64,000 nucleotides of DNA from Cricetomys ansorgei (GCA_026225945.1 JAMJFZ010000769.1:3901501-3965500); one strand, 5' to 3'; counted from the first letter of the stretch, positions 1 to 12,149 are shown. A program made the numbers and translations. Notes: generated by a model not told the origin, from the letters alone.

Positions 1-1332
1 AGTTTTTTTTTTTTTTTAAAGATAGCTATAATTTACCTTTTAAGGCTTTCAGGTGCTAAAAATGCCAGTGGGAAATCAGGTTTGATGTAAACCACAATAC
101 CTGCAAAGCTAAAACAAGAGGACCATGAATTTGATAATTTGATACTAACCTAGAGACCATAATAAGACTGTCTAAAGGGAGAGGGAGATGGAGAAAGAAA
201 GAGAAAGAAGTAGGAGGAGGAAAGGGGAATTAATGGTCAAGAAAAGTTGCAAAGTCTTTTCTTTGCGTAAGTTGGTGGCAGGACATCTTAACTCAGTGAT
301 AATGAGAATGAAAATGATATAGTAGAAATGAAGAGACCAGCAACAGAATCTTTTTTTTTTGTCTGATGCTGGAAATGGAACTCACCAATGCTAGTAATGG
401 GCTTCACAAATGAACCACCCCCTAAGCCCCTCCTTTCCCTTTAATTTCCACTAACACCTATTCACAAATTATTTTCAATTTCTCATATTGAAACAGTTGA
501 CCTGCTCTGAAAATACAGTTTAGTGATAGATGGTCATCTAGCATATACAGTGTCTTGACTTCAGTCCCCAATGCAACAAATAAAAATAAAAGTGAAAAAT
601 TACATTGGCCTATGTGAGGTATGTATGGTGCTCTGGTTTGAGGCCAGTTACTCCATGACTACAGTTAATTCCACTCCTTCTTGTCTCATAAATTGTTTCC
701 TTCCCCTCTCTCATGACCTGATTATTTGCATATCTACAATCAATTTGACCTGTAACCACATTGTCAGATACTGCCCACCTAAGCCATAGAATAGCTACAT
801 AGGAATAGACTTGTGAGGAATATTTAAATTTGCAAAATATTCATAATTCATTAGTACATTAATAAGGCCAACCTGTACTTTACAAGTACTGTTCCTCAAA
901 ATAGCATTATAACTTTCAGGACCCCCAAACTGTAACATATGGTCATTCAAAATGTACTATAACACAGAAGAGGAAAGTTGTAGGCAATGACCTTTTATAA
1001 GGCAAAGAAAACTCCTTTTATTTCTTCCATTCCACATATGACTCTGCCTCAATAAAATCTAGAAAAAAAATCACTTATCCAGAGAACATAAACAGTCATT
1101 GGTCTAACACAATTAAACCTTCTAGGGCTTTGTTGGACTACTACTTTAGGAAGGAAATCATGGGAGAATACTAGATATTTTGTTCATAAAATATGAGAGT
1201 ATCAGTATGTTCAAATTTCTGACACTATAATAGGAAATACACAGACACAGAAAAATAAATAAAAAAGAGAAACATAGTATTTTGAACATTCAATATGTCA
1301 CAGGTACTTTTTGCTAAGTGTGATCATATGAA
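1..1332. other. AT-rich unique DNA, no gene seen
   Basis: No coding frame or full-length repeat is recognisable. The only notable compositional feature is an almost pure purine (G/A) run at about 176-231 on the plus strand, preceded by ordinary AT-rich sequence. The 72-codon frame near 571-789 has no recognisable domain and looks like chance. Confidence 0.6.
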
Positions 1333-1490
1333 GCTAGGCATGTTGGATCATGATTATAATTCCAGAACATGAAAGTGTGAGACTGGGAGATCATCATGAG
1401 TTAGGATTTAACCTGAGCTGTATAACTGATTCCAGGCTTCCCTGGGCTATAGTTTGAGACTATGCTTGAAATAAGAGCAACAACCAAAGA
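1333..1490 (+). repeat. Old B1-type SINE (degenerate)
   Basis: The left end reads GCTAGGCATGTTGGATCATG, the diverged B1 head, followed by degenerate versions of the 'cctttaatcccagcac' and 'gagttc..ggcc' blocks and the 'ttccagg...ctgggctat' tail. It is much more diverged than the B1 copies at 32.2 and 58.4 kb, so it is an early insertion. It could be the B1 half of a B4. Confidence 0.6.
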
Positions 1491-3033
1491 AGGCTCTTTT
1501 GAGTCTCAAAACATCCATCTAATTCAAAGTGTCTTAAACTCAGACATAGTTTCTACTTATGCCAAGACAATTCTTTGGGGTTTGTGTGAGAGGTATCTCT
1601 GTTCTTTATCTATTATATACCAGGTACACTCATCCTAATTATGCTAGCTAAAAGATGTCCCCATCAGGAGATACCCAATGGAGAACTGCAGCTTTGAGGA
1701 AATGCTTCTTGTCCTTCTGTGTCAGTTGTATATACTTAAATCACAAACCTTGAATAGCTTGGTCACATGAAAAATGTATAGAAATTTCCATATAGAAAAT
1801 GGAATTTGAATGCAAGCAATATTTTCTTAAAAGCCCCTACTGTTTTCTTCATTCTAATATACAACTAACAACAGTATGATAATCTCCTCTTTTTGTAGTT
1901 CAGTTATTTTCAACCACTTTAAATGATTTTGAACAAAAGAAGTATATAAAACCACAACAAATCTATCACAATAGGTGTTTAGAAATTCCTTTGCACAGTT
2001 TAATTAAATTCATTAGGGAATCATAATGAGCTGCATGGATTTAAATGATTGTACGTGTTCACTTAATATTCAGTATATTTAAAGTAGTAAACTCATTTGT
2101 CTCCCTTCATAAAAAGAAAAATAGGATTATACCAGTACTCCGTATTATCAAACTACAACTTCATAATATTGGCAACATGTTCGTCCAGTTACATCGGTTA
2201 ATTGGACAAAAACTGTATTTGGTATCAAAAATACAAAAGGCTAGGTTTGCACTTTGAAATAATCCTTTACTTTTAACATAATGCTAAAAATAAGTGAAGT
2301 AATATACATAATTTATATGATGGGCTTATATGTTATTCTGGAAGGAAAAATAAACATAACAATGCCAAGCCATTTCTTGTAGGAATTTATGTAGCCTGTT
2401 GCTCAGCATTTAGTATGTCTGCCCTACTTCCATTTAGTCCCAGGGCACAATTACTGCTGTTTACTTCTAGGACAACATTATTTATGGGCTGAACTCCCAT
2501 CAAGGAGGGCTCTTTTCTCTGTCAGCAATGGCTTAATGAAATAGCCTTTCACCTTTTGAGACAGGCCTGTAAATTCTCTCTGTCCAAAGGAAAATGCTGT
2601 AGGTCATTTTCTTCTAATTGCTTGTGGAAAAGGATTGACAAGCCACCACACAATTTAACTTGATTGGCATGTACTTCTTAGAAATAGTCCAAGCTTAACC
2701 AGCAATTTCAGAATAAAATTTTGATTTTTTTCCAGAGTCTAGTGATAAAAATTATCTTCATTGCAAATTGTTTGAGAAAAAATTAAAGAAAGAAACATTT
2801 ATTGAAATCAGTTAAAATTGGATGTGATGTTATTATTTAACTATTCTATGAATTATGTTCAGTAAATTTGTTTACAAATAGCAAGAAACATGCAAGAAAA
2901 CACTTCGGTCAAAATTACTTCATTTTTGCTATTAATATGTATTATTTATGTGTGTGTGCTTGAGTGTATGTGTGTATATGTGTGTGTGTGTATATATAAA
3001 ATCTAATTTAAACACTTAAAAATATGAATGTTT
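1491..3033. other. AT-rich unique DNA with one low-repeat, mixed-composition stretch
   Basis: No gene is seen. Positions about 2380-2690 are less AT-rich and free of recognisable repeats and simple sequence; this is a candidate conserved non-coding stretch (inference only). A short imperfect GT/TG run lies at about 2949-2994. The 70-codon frame at 2045-2257 has no recognisable features. Confidence 0.5.
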
Positions 3034-3262
3034 GGGGCTGGAGAATAGCTCGATATAAAAGTACTTTCTTGCAGAAGACCTGGGATCAACTTCCAGCGCC
3101 AACATGGTGGCTTACAACTATCCATAATTCCAGTTCTAGGGAAACTAGTGTCCTCTTCTGACTTCCTTGGCCATCAGACAGACATATGCTTCACAGCAAT
3201 ACATTCAGGCAAAGCACTCACACACATAAATAAAGTGAATTTTAAAAAAGAAAATATTTTTT
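3034..3262 (+). repeat. B2-family SINE
   Basis: It starts GGGGCTGGAGAATAGCTC, the tRNA-derived box A region. A degenerate box B (gggatcaacttccagc) and the B2 body (caacatggtggcttacaact, then 'tcctcttctgac') follow. The tail is AT-rich and includes ataaataaa. Orientation is plus. Divergence is moderate. Confidence 0.85.
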
Positions 3263-3847
3263 AAAAATCTACATGTCTTATAATTAAATACAGAGATGTG
3301 ACATTGTTTATCACACCTATATTTTATGCAGGTGACTTAATAGAAGGCAGTTGATTTCTCATATGCATCTTAATTTTGTTGACCATATTGTCTTTCTATA
3401 ACATTTTGATAGCTTGAGTATAATGCTTGTCCAAGAATAAGATGAGTAAAAGCAAATGATATCTTATGATGAACATACTGTGGCTCAAAACCCCTTGGGA
3501 GGGTTTTGAAGAAGTTCTGAGGAACCTAGGCCAAACTTTTAGAATCCATAATTCACGCTGAAAACTGTGTTCCATAGAATGTCAATATGTTTTATTTTTC
3601 TATTTGAAACTAGTAAAATATTCCCTTTGTGGATTGCATAAGAACTGTAAGTCTGATCTCAGCTCGAGAATAACATTTTATCCAGTGATTTTATTTTGCT
3701 TTGTGCAGAAAAGTTTGCTCTGAGTGTATGACATAATAAGTATATTAATTTGTGAAAATTTTATATAGTCAGATATAGTCAACAGACATGACATTGCTAA
3801 GTTTTCCCATAGAACATTGTTTGATTTATCTAACTTCTTTTTATTTT

Positions 3848-4031
3848 TTAATTTTTGTATACATGTGTGTGAGGGGAGTGCATATGAGAGCAGAGCACAA
3901 GGAAGGCAGAAGGCAAGGTATCCCCTATAGCTGGGGTTTCTGGCAGTTGTATGTCATTCAATGTGGGTGATTGGAACTGAATTTGAGTCCTCTGAAAGTG
4001 CTTTCAACTACTGAGTCATCTCCCCAACCCC
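3848..4031 (-). repeat. B3/B2-type SINE, antisense
   Basis: Read on the minus strand it begins with a GGGGTTGGGGAGATGACTC-like head (plus strand ends gagtcatctccccaacccc), then the tRNA-like box B and the B3 body. The plus-strand left end is the 'gtatacatgtgtgtgagggg' tail region. A 60-codon frame over it (3788-3970) is a shadow of the SINE. Confidence 0.75.
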
Positions 4032-4744
4032 TAATTTCTTATTCTAGTATTCCTGGGAATTTCTGAATTAATGATAATTACTATCTATTTCCATAAATTA
4101 AACAAACACAAAAGCGATTTGAGTGGTTGACATACATCATTTATACAAATTTTCACACCTAAGGAGCAATATTCCTGACTTTGTGTTTACCAGACCTATA
4201 TTCTACTATCATATGTCCAGGCACACACACACATGCACGCATGCGTGCACGCACGCATGTACAAAAGCACACATGCATGTGCATGTTTGTATGTATTCTA
4301 ACAAGTTCCAGGTAAAACCTATGTCTGAATCACCTATGGAATAATTCAGCTGATGAGGTTCTTTTCTAATCTACTTGATCAGAGACTATATTTTTCAAAA
4401 CTTTGAAAAGTCAAAACTGCTTCCTAATGTTCACAGTACTGGCAAGCTTCCTCATACAACTTTAACTACCTTTTCTATAACCTATAAAATACAAAAGACA
4501 TTATGGAATGTTTTGGTAGTGTGCTATTACTCATCTTGAAAACTCACCACTGAGGAAGTACCACTTATTACCATAAACTCCACCTCTCACCAGATAAGAT
4601 ATCAATTTCTACTGTTGCCGAAGGAGTATCTGGTTAGTAAGTATATGTGCATGGAGTTATTGCAGTGACATGAACTACTTAGTTAAATGCAAACAGAGCT
4701 GTAAAACATTAATTAAAAGTCCTTAATACAATCTATGATGATTG
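4032..4744. other. Unique AT-rich DNA with an alternating purine-pyrimidine tract
   Basis: No gene is seen. Positions 4221-4262 alternate purine and pyrimidine without interruption. The tract has CA steps, then CG/CATG steps with four CpGs, and includes the perfect 12-bp palindrome TGCGTGCACGCA at 4242-4253. Such sequence can adopt Z-form DNA. The 73-codon frame at 4123-4344 is largely this tract. Confidence 0.7.
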
Positions 4745-5093
4745 TGCTGGTTAGCATTTGGGAAAGGTGAACCTCAGTTGAGAAAAGGTGTTCATCAGAT
4801 TGGCTTGTGGTTTATTTATTTAACTTATAATTAATATAGAAGAATCCAAATAACTATGGGCAGTAGTAACCATGGGAAGATAAATGACATAAAAAAGCAG
4901 GCACAGCAAACCATGAGGAACAAGCCAGTAACCAGCACTTGGCTTTTACTTTAAGTTCTTGCCTTAAGCTCCTGCCTTAACTTCCCTCAGCAATACAGTG
5001 TGACTTGAGAGTTTTAAGATGAAATATAAAATTTCCTTCGTGTGTTGTTTTTGTTAATAGTTATTTTATCACAGCAATAGAAACTCTAAGACA
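4745..5093 (+). mobile_element. Solo LTR, ERVL-MaLR type
   Basis: It begins TGCTGGTTAGCATTTGGG and ends CAATAGAAACTCTAAGACA, so it has TG...CA termini. The body has the diagnostic order of the rodent MaLR-type LTR: 'cctcagttgagaaaa', 'gcaaaccatgaggaacaagccagtaa', then 'tcacagcaatagaaa' near the 3' end. It is the same broad family as the copies at 10.3 and 53-55 kb. No exact 5-bp target duplication is visible. The subfamily was not determined. Confidence 0.75.
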
Positions 5094-5101
5094 ATGATCA
5101 A

Positions 5102-5156
5102 GATACACACACACACACAGAGAGACAGAGAGGCAGAGAGACAGACAGAGAGAGAG
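5102..5156 (+). repeat. Compound (CA)n-(GA)n microsatellite
   Basis: A short CA run changes into GAGACAGAGAGG-type GA-rich repeats. It starts just after the end of the MaLR LTR. The 78-codon frame at 5094-5330 mostly translates this tract and is not a gene. Confidence 0.9.
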
Positions 5157-5349
5157 TCTATACTCATGAAGAGCCTTCTTATGGTAAGAAAATTAATTGA
5201 AATGACATGCTTACTTGGAGCTGGATTCAGCTGTCATAGAAAAATAGGGAGCCCTATAAAGACATCCTTGGTGTTCTGTGGGATGGTAACACAGATACTA
5301 AAACTATATGTAAAAAATTCTTATTCTTAGAAAAGAGAATATGTTTTGT

Positions 5350-5431
5350 TTTGAAGTATTTCAAACTGAACCTAAGATCTTATGCATGCTAGGCAATCAT
5401 TATACTACTACTAAGCTGTATCTTTAGTCCA
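5350..5431 (-). repeat. ID/B4-head SINE fragment, antisense
   Basis: The plus strand shows the reverse of a tRNA-Ala-like ID head: 'gaacctaagatcttatgcatgctaggcaatcat...taagctgtatctttagtcc'. This corresponds to the usual 'ggctgggg.tttagctcagtggtagag...gcctagcatg...ggccctgggttc' order on the minus strand. It is a fragment and moderately diverged. Confidence 0.7.
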
Positions 5432-7264
5432 GGATATTTCTTTTGATTATATATCCTTAACTGTTTTGCCTTTGTCTTCCCTTGTTTAGTAGACCTAGGT
5501 AGTAGATAAGTAATGATTATGCACACTATCCTTTGTTATTGTAACACTACATTTTCAGGACCATCTTTTATATTTTGTAAATGAAGCTGAGACACACAAA
5601 GGCATAATCCTGTTTGGATAATAAGTAATTAGTTTGATTTTAAATCATCTTAGGCATACATGCTACTTTAACTCCCAATTCCACTAGAACTCTGTTTTCT
5701 GTTATTCACTTACAAAAGTTAGGTAAGTGAAAGATATTTAAGCATATAAAATACATAAAGCCAATTTTCTGATCTTATGAAATTAGTGAGAACAGGAGAC
5801 AACACTTTTAGCACTTGCAGCAAATAGCATGATTTATAAAGATTTCTTTAAAATTGCTTGAATGTTAAATTTCATTTTGTAAAAATAAGAATATCTGAAA
5901 TGACAATTGAACATTTTATTTTACTTGAGTATTTGTGATGTTTTAAGTATTTCTGTGATTTTAGTTTATTCATCTTCACAGGGGAATTTCTTCACTTCAT
6001 TCTCCACTTTCAGAAAAAGTCAGTGCTAATTTTATACACACAGACATCCTATTGTTCTGGTAAAAAATCTTACAAGAATAATCACTTTGCCCTGGTGACA
6101 AATTGTTTAGCCTAAATAAGAGTGCCATCTGCTGAAAAGTACTAGTGAATCCCAGGGAAGTTTTTATTGTAGAAGACTTATTTTGGTTTGATGCACAGGA
6201 GCTGATGATTAAAATAAACAAACAAAAAGACTTCAGAGGAGGTAACATTAAAGTTGAAACCTAGAGAGACAGAATCTCGGAGTACAGGAAAATCAGAGCA
6301 GTAATGAATTTTACAAGAAAAAAATAGCTTGATATATTATAAAACAAAGCATCACTACATGCATTTTGAAAAATATAAAATATTCAAGCACAATAATTAT
6401 ATTGCAAATGAAAGGTCTTGTTAACAGAAGATTTGACTAAAGGGTATTATTTAATTAAAACATGGTAAATTAATTAAAAACTGGCCAACAGGAATAACGT
6501 CTTATAATTCTTAAGCCTTAAAATGCTCTAATGAAGGATTGGTGCTAGACCAATTTTAATTTAGAAATTAATAGAAAAACAACATTGTTTTTCAACAAAG
6601 TTTGCATTTTACTAATGATGTGTTTGGTGTTTGTTTAAGGCATATAATAAAGGACAATCTATTTACAAAGTCATGCCTTTAAAATGAGCTTCTTAAATAT
6701 TATGTTGTTACCTTACATAATATTTCTAATTTCTAGTTGCCTCTTTTCTAATCATATCCCAGTGACAGTGCTACAATTATTAATGGTGTACTGAGTATGA
6801 ATGGATCCTGTGATTATAATAAAAGGTTTGATTTAGAATGCTATTGAATCAAATGAAGCAGAATGTAACTCCTTTTATCACCATCAACAAGAAATATAAT
6901 AGGAGATATATTACAAATAGAAGCATAATTCAACAGCTCTATCCCTGTATTAGAGTAATAGTAAAATGAATGGAATTTAAATATACTCTGTTGTTTTATA
7001 GGGTGTTTATTGAAGACATACTGACAGTGGTAAATAGAGCATGATGCTTTTCATTGTCTTAATACATTTTCTACACAAGTTTTAGGTATTTTTATATTAT
7101 TCATGGCCAAAAATTTGAAAATTCTCATGAGTTGTACCTCCCTGTTTGCTTACATTTCAATTCTTGAGTTTTCTGAATTTGTTTTAAGTTTGTCTTATAT
7201 GGTTGGATTTATCATTGTTGCATTGTTGACTAAATATGAAAACAAAACCAATTATTCATCTGTG

Positions 7265-7265
<1 letters not shown>
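5432..7265. other. AT-rich unique DNA
   Basis: I see no gene and no clear young repeat. A possible MIR-like trace (aaatgaagctgagacacacaaaggcataat) lies near 5579-5610 but is too short to assert. The 83-codon minus-strand frame at 5997-6248 has no recognisable domain. Confidence 0.5.
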
Positions 7266-7315
<50 letters not shown>

Positions 7316-7322
7316 TGTGTGT
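7266..7322 (+). repeat. (GT)n microsatellite
   Basis: About 27 GT units are interrupted once by 'at' near position 7309. Two overlapping open frames read Cys-Val repeats from it and are artefacts. Confidence 0.97.
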
Positions 7323-7626
7323 AAATTCAACCAATTTACAGTAATTGATAATTTTGTTAATATAGTTGTGTGTTCACTTATACTTTCTTTTCATTCTTGC
7401 TCTCTTATATCATTTCAACTTAGGGAGCTTTGAATTTCTACAATTGCTACCTATGCATTAATACCTGTACATAGCCTTCTTAATATTCTCTTTGTTTGAC
7501 TGTTTATTTGTTCCCAGATATAGTCTTAGATTTAGGTATTAATATTAATTTTGCTATGTCTTCTGTTTTTCTAAGTATCAGGTTTAAAATAAAATGATTT
7601 GTATTTAATTTAAGACTTAATATACT

Positions 7627-7837
7627 GGGGCTTGAGAGATGATTCTATAATTAAGAGCCCTTACTGCTCTTGCAGAACACCTGAAATTAGTTCCCAGCAT
7701 CCACATTTTAACTAACAACTACTAATAACTCAAGCTCTAGAGTATCCAATATGTCTTCTATGGGCTCCTGCATGCAAGTGGTTTACATACACTCACACAG
7801 ACCAGTACTCATGACCATAAATAAACAAATCATTAAA
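7627..7837 (+). repeat. B2-family SINE
   Basis: It starts GGGGCTTGAGAGATGATTC. Box B-like 'gaaattagttcccagcatcc' and the B2 body ('ctcaagctctagagtatcc...ctcctgcatgcaagtgg') follow. The tail is aaataaacaaatcattaaaag. A B1 starts directly in or after this tail. Confidence 0.85.
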
Positions 7838-7840
7838 AGA

Positions 7841-8004
7841 CACGTCCTGGGCATGTTTGTGCACACCTTTACTCCCAGCACTTTTGAGGCAGAGGCAGGC
7901 AGATCTCTGTAAGTTCTAGGTCAGTCTGGTCTACATAGTGAGCTCCAGGCTAGCCAGACCTACACAATGAGACATATTCTCAAAAAGAAAAAGAAAGAAA
8001 AAGA
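7841..8004 (+). repeat. B1 SINE
   Basis: Reads 'cctgggcatgtttgtgcacacctttactcccagcac...gaggcagaggcaggcagatctctgtaagttc...gtctggtctacatagtgagctccaggc'. It ends in an A-rich tail with AAAG repeats. It directly abuts the B2 at 7627-7837 in the same orientation, consistent with insertion into that element's A-rich tail. Confidence 0.92.
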
Positions 8005-8639
8005 ATTATACATAATAAGTACATTCCATTTTTATCTTACTTTCATCTTTCTCCCCTTTTTTCATAGTTGAGCAAATCTTTTTTTTCAGAACATACAGGC
8101 TAACCTATAATATTATCACTCTTGTAACTATCCTATTGTCTTATGTTAAGAAAACAATTAATTCCCACCGGTATTTTTCAAGTCAGTATCTCCCCAGTCA
8201 GGGTTTCAAAAGTTCTTTGTATGTATTCTACTAGAAAAACTTGCACTGCAAATGTATTTGCAGAATTATTTAACATTCAAAAGGTTGTCTGTGGACCTAA
8301 CTTAAATTTTTATTGGCTTTACATAAAATCCTTAGCTCATCTTTTCTTTTCCACAATATAGTAAAGAAGCATCTCCACTGTCTTTTGCCATTGTTGCTAG
8401 ACAATCGGATAATGATTTATCCCTTTAGGTGTAACTTAGAATTGCATTTGAAATTCATTGAATTTTTTTTTAGTTCAAAAGTTCTATAAAATATGTTTCA
8501 TCATTGATAGCTTTTGTTAATTTTTCCTCGAGAACATACTTTCAACATATTTAGAAGTCAATTTTTAATGCTTCTTACAAAATACTTTTAAAACTCATTT
8601 GAGTACGTGGGACTTTCCTCCTTATTGGTTTTCATTACA
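8005..8639. other. AT-rich unique DNA
   Basis: No gene is recognised. The 72-codon frame at 8143-8361 has no family features. The sequence grades into the antisense L1 that follows. Confidence 0.5.
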
Positions 8640-9004
8640 TATCCCCAATTTCTTTCATTTTTATAATTTTAATTTTATTAGCATGCATTAACAGACCATA
8701 CTCCTAGGGTGTATAATTTCCCATAATAACATATAATCTGCTCTTACTGCTTTCATCCACCTTCTCCCATACCCTCCGGAAAACACCCCTCCCCAACCCC
8801 TATTAATCTGTATTCTATATGTGTGTCAATATTGTGGCTTCTACATATAAGAAAGAAGTTGTAGTATTTATCTTTTTCTATCTAAAATATTTTACTTATC
8901 ATAATGCCCTCTACTTCCATCTATTTTGCTGAAAAAGTGATTGCATAAATAACTTTGTGGCATGAATTCCTTCTTTTTTTTCTTTCTTTATCTCATTTTT
9001 TTTC

Positions 9005-9146
9005 TTCTTTGATACATGGTATCAGTATGTATACCTGGCTTGTCTAGAACTTGCTATGTAGACCACACTAGCCTCAAACTAACAAAATCCTTTGTACCTC
9101 TGCCTTACAAGTATTAAAGTTTAAAGTATGTGCCACAATAATTGGC
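9005..9146 (-). repeat. Old B1 SINE inserted in the L1, antisense
   Basis: Plus-strand reading shows the reversed B1 order: 'cttgtctagaacttgctatgtagaccacactagcctcaaac', 'cctctgccttacaagtattaaag', 'tgccacaataattggc'. The flanking L1 sequence resumes on both sides. Confidence 0.75.
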
Positions 9147-9507
9147 CCAGATATTCTTCTTTATGTTTAAGAAGTGTTCTGTGTATATACATGCCATATT
9201 TTTAATCTGTTCACTGGCATCAAAGTTAATTCCATATTGTAGTTGTGAAGAATACTGCACCAAGCATGGATATGTAGCTGTCTGTGTGGTAGTTGGATTA
9301 ATTTTCTCTGGAACTGTGCTGGAAGATGAATCATATAAAAGATCTGTTCTTACTTTTATTAAGAATTTCCATTCTGTCTCCATTTTACAGTATCACCGCC
9401 ACTATATAAAAAACTACCTCACTTTCTACCACATCTTTACAAAGGCTTGTTTTGTTTCTTAGGCAGTTAATCATAATAGACATTCTAAGCCAAAAGATGA
9501 CAATGGT

Positions 9508-9570
9508 CCTGTAGTGGAGCTTAGAATATATGGGACCCTGGGTTTGCCTCTGGCACTGAAAATAAAAGAG
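9508..9570 (+). repeat. ID-like SINE fragment
   Basis: 'tgtagtggagcttagaatatatgggaccctgggtttgcctctggcactgaaaataaaa' follows the order of a tRNA-Ala-derived ID/B4 head: box A remnant, 'ggccctgggttcaa' box B region, then an A-rich tail. It interrupts the antisense L1. Confidence 0.6.
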
Positions 9571-10265
9571 CCTTCTAAAAAGACAGTGTGGAAGCTCACT
9601 GTCATTTTGATTAAGAGTATTTTCAATGGCTCATGAAATAGAGAATATTTTCATATGGTGAACATTTTTACATGTTTATTTGAAAATGTGATTCAGTTCT
9701 TTTGCCCATTTTTCAACTGGCTTACTTGTCTTATTGAGTTTTTATATACTCTGGATTAGCCCTTTGTTACATGAATATTTTCTACCATTTTGTAGGTTGT
9801 CTCTCTGTTGTTTATTTTCTTTGTTCCTTGGAGTTTGTAATTTCAATACAATTCTATTTATCCACTTTTGTTTCTGTTTCTGCTTCTTTTGGTAATTCTT
9901 CCTTCTATCCAGACACCTCAATGCCAAATACAATTATCCATAGTAGATATTACTTCATATTTCCTACCATCAACCCAGTTGCTTTTAGATTGAAGTATAG
10001 GTTGCTTTTTAAACATTTAGCTTGTATATATGCATTTTTATTATGGCTTAATTAAAAAATATATTATTCTGTTCCTCATTTTCTTTTTAAAATATAATTA
10101 TGTATTATAATTTGGCCCAAATAATGTTTTTGTAGTTTTGTTTTGTTTTGTGCATCCTCTGGAAATAAAATACATTTTCTGTAAATGATCCTGGATAGCT
10201 TTTCTTGTTTTGTGATTCTAAAGTTTGCTTTTTCCAGTTCTTTTCCTGAATTAACAATGAGTCTT

Positions 10266-10682
10266 TGTCTTAGTTAGGCTTTCTATTGCTGTGATTAATA
10301 TACCATGACCAAAAGCAATCCAGGAAGGAAATGATTATTTCATCTTAGAGTTTGTAGAACATCATCCAGGGAAGTCAGGGCGGGAACTCAAGGCAAGGTA
10401 CATGGAGGCAGAAACTAATGAAGAGGTCCTGAAAGAGTGATGCTTATTAGCTCATTCCCCATGGCTTGTTCAGCTTGCTTTCTTAGAGCATAGGGCCATC
10501 TGCCCAGAGGTGGCACTGCTCAAAATGAGTTGGGCCCTCACACATCAATCATTAATTAAGAAAATTAAAATTAAAAACCAGACTTGGTTAAACACCAGTC
10601 TGATGGAGGAATTTTCTCAGTTAATGCATCCTTTTCCAAGTTATGTTTAAGTTTGTGTCAAGTTGATAAAATAAATCCAGCA
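10266..10682 (-). mobile_element. MaLR-type LTR, reverse orientation
   Basis: The plus strand begins TGTCTTAGTTAGGCTTTCTA and ends AAATAAATCCAGCA. This is the reverse complement of the LTR at 4745-5093, including 'ctccccatggcttgttcagc' and 'gtttgtgtcaagttgat'. At 417 bp with both termini present it looks like a complete solo LTR. No internal MaLR sequence is visible beside it. Confidence 0.78.
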
Positions 10683-12149
10683 GAGTATAGCTTCTTATAT
10701 TCTAAGATTTGCTCCACAGTTCCGTCACTGTAATTTATTTGAGCCTTCCTTTCCTTTCACATCTTTTATTCACCTTCATTTGTATTATATTAACAGCAAT
10801 TTCTCTGCAGTTATTTTTATACATGACTTTTGTTTTTTATTCATTTAAGCAATTTGCAAATAAACCACTTTCATTTCTTAGCATCAGTCATTTTTGTACT
10901 CAATCATAAAAGTGTGGATAAAGAAATACCAATAGATACAAAAATATATAATCTTGTCTCCATTAATTATACCCAGTGTTTTCCTATAATGTCCATAGAA
11001 TAAAATTTTAAAGTGCCACCTTATATTAAGTTTAGAAATTCTATACATAAACTTTAAGGATCCAAGTTATATTTGATATTTTAAATATTGTATTTTGAAG
11101 AAACCTCATGAATACTCTCAGTTCATAGATGTTGCCCTTTATCCCAATCATATGTATTCAGAACCACAGAACTTAGTAATTTATGTATCCCATATTACAG
11201 ATCAAAAGTCAAGTATTGATAAACTGAGATTATTTAATATATGTACTTCGATAGTATATTCTATGAAAAATTTAAACAAAGTTTCCAATTTAAAATATTA
11301 TACAAGAGAATTATTTTTTAAGGTAAAAAAAATAGTCAGGTAATTTTCTGGATTGAGGCTATACTAGGTAAGTATAGACTCTCCAGACCGGAAGATGGCA
11401 GGAGAATGTACTTTCATTAATTTATAAGTATACTTGAGCTGAAATTCTCCATATTAAGAACACTCCTTGGAAGGAAAAAAGTTGATTGTGTTAGAAGATC
11501 AAAGATAATACTTTGTGATAACAACAATAACTTTTTATAATGAACCAGTATTATTTTTATTATTCCATCAGTTTCTTCTTTTTAATATGTTTTATTCCCA
11601 TGTATTATTCCTGGGAATTGCTAAAAATGTAAGGGAAGTAAGTGTGCTTAATTTATAGAGTGTGTCTGCATTGATTCCATTATAAATGCTCATACTGTCT
11701 CTCTTCTCTTAGAAATAAGGGTAGCTATGTCTAAGGTTTTCAAAGGAAACTACGAGATATTTCAGAGATTCCAGCAGAGATGAAATAATTAGCTGTGGAA
11801 CCATTAATTGATAAGTCCAAGACGTATATTTAAGTATACTTCTTGACTAAAAACTATTCAAAATTTCAAAATTCACAGTATGTATTCTATGTGCAAGCCT
11901 GCAATATAGTCACATTTATATGAAGACAAATACATGTTCTTTCTGAATGTGATGCTAAAAGTAATTTAGGATGTCTCTACTTAAAACAAAGGAATGTCCT
12001 TGCAAATTATAAATGAGAAAAAATCATGTTAAATATTATTCCATTCAAATAGCTTATCTTATAAATAATATTTAATCGTTTAACTTTAAAACCTTGAATT
12101 ATTGATTAAGAATATGAGACACTTCCCTCACACTCAGACCTACTAAACT
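10683..12149. other. AT-rich unique DNA
   Basis: No gene or identifiable transposon is seen. The frames at 10709-10909 and 11095-11343 have no recognisable motifs. Confidence 0.5.

Larger units (their letters stand above)
8640..10115 (-). mobile_element. Old L1 (LINE-1) 3' region, antisense, interrupted by SINEs
   Basis: The plus strand carries the familiar antisense of the L1 3' region. The markers are 'attcttctttatgtttaagaag...catgccatatttttaatctg', then 'tttttcaactggcttacttgtcttattgagtttttatatactctggattagccctttgttac', then 'ccattttgtaggttgtctctctg'. Divergence is high, so it is an old element. It is split by an antisense B1 (about 9005-9146) and an ID-like SINE (about 9508-9570). The frames at 9142-9462 and 9771-10055 are antisense shadows. 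Boundaries are approximate. Confidence 0.7.

Noticed and set aside
9508..9570. Possible tRNA-Ala gene
   Set aside because: Degenerate ID-like SINE with A-rich tail inside an L1; box sequences too diverged.
9771..10055. 94-codon hydrophobic frame resembling a membrane protein
   Set aside because: It lies on the antisense strand of an old L1, where T-rich DNA reads as Phe/Leu/Ile-rich peptide.
10261..10687. 5-bp target duplication GAGTC/GAGTA around the reverse MaLR LTR
   Set aside because: Only 4 of 5 bases match and the left copy does not directly abut the TG terminus, so it is not asserted.
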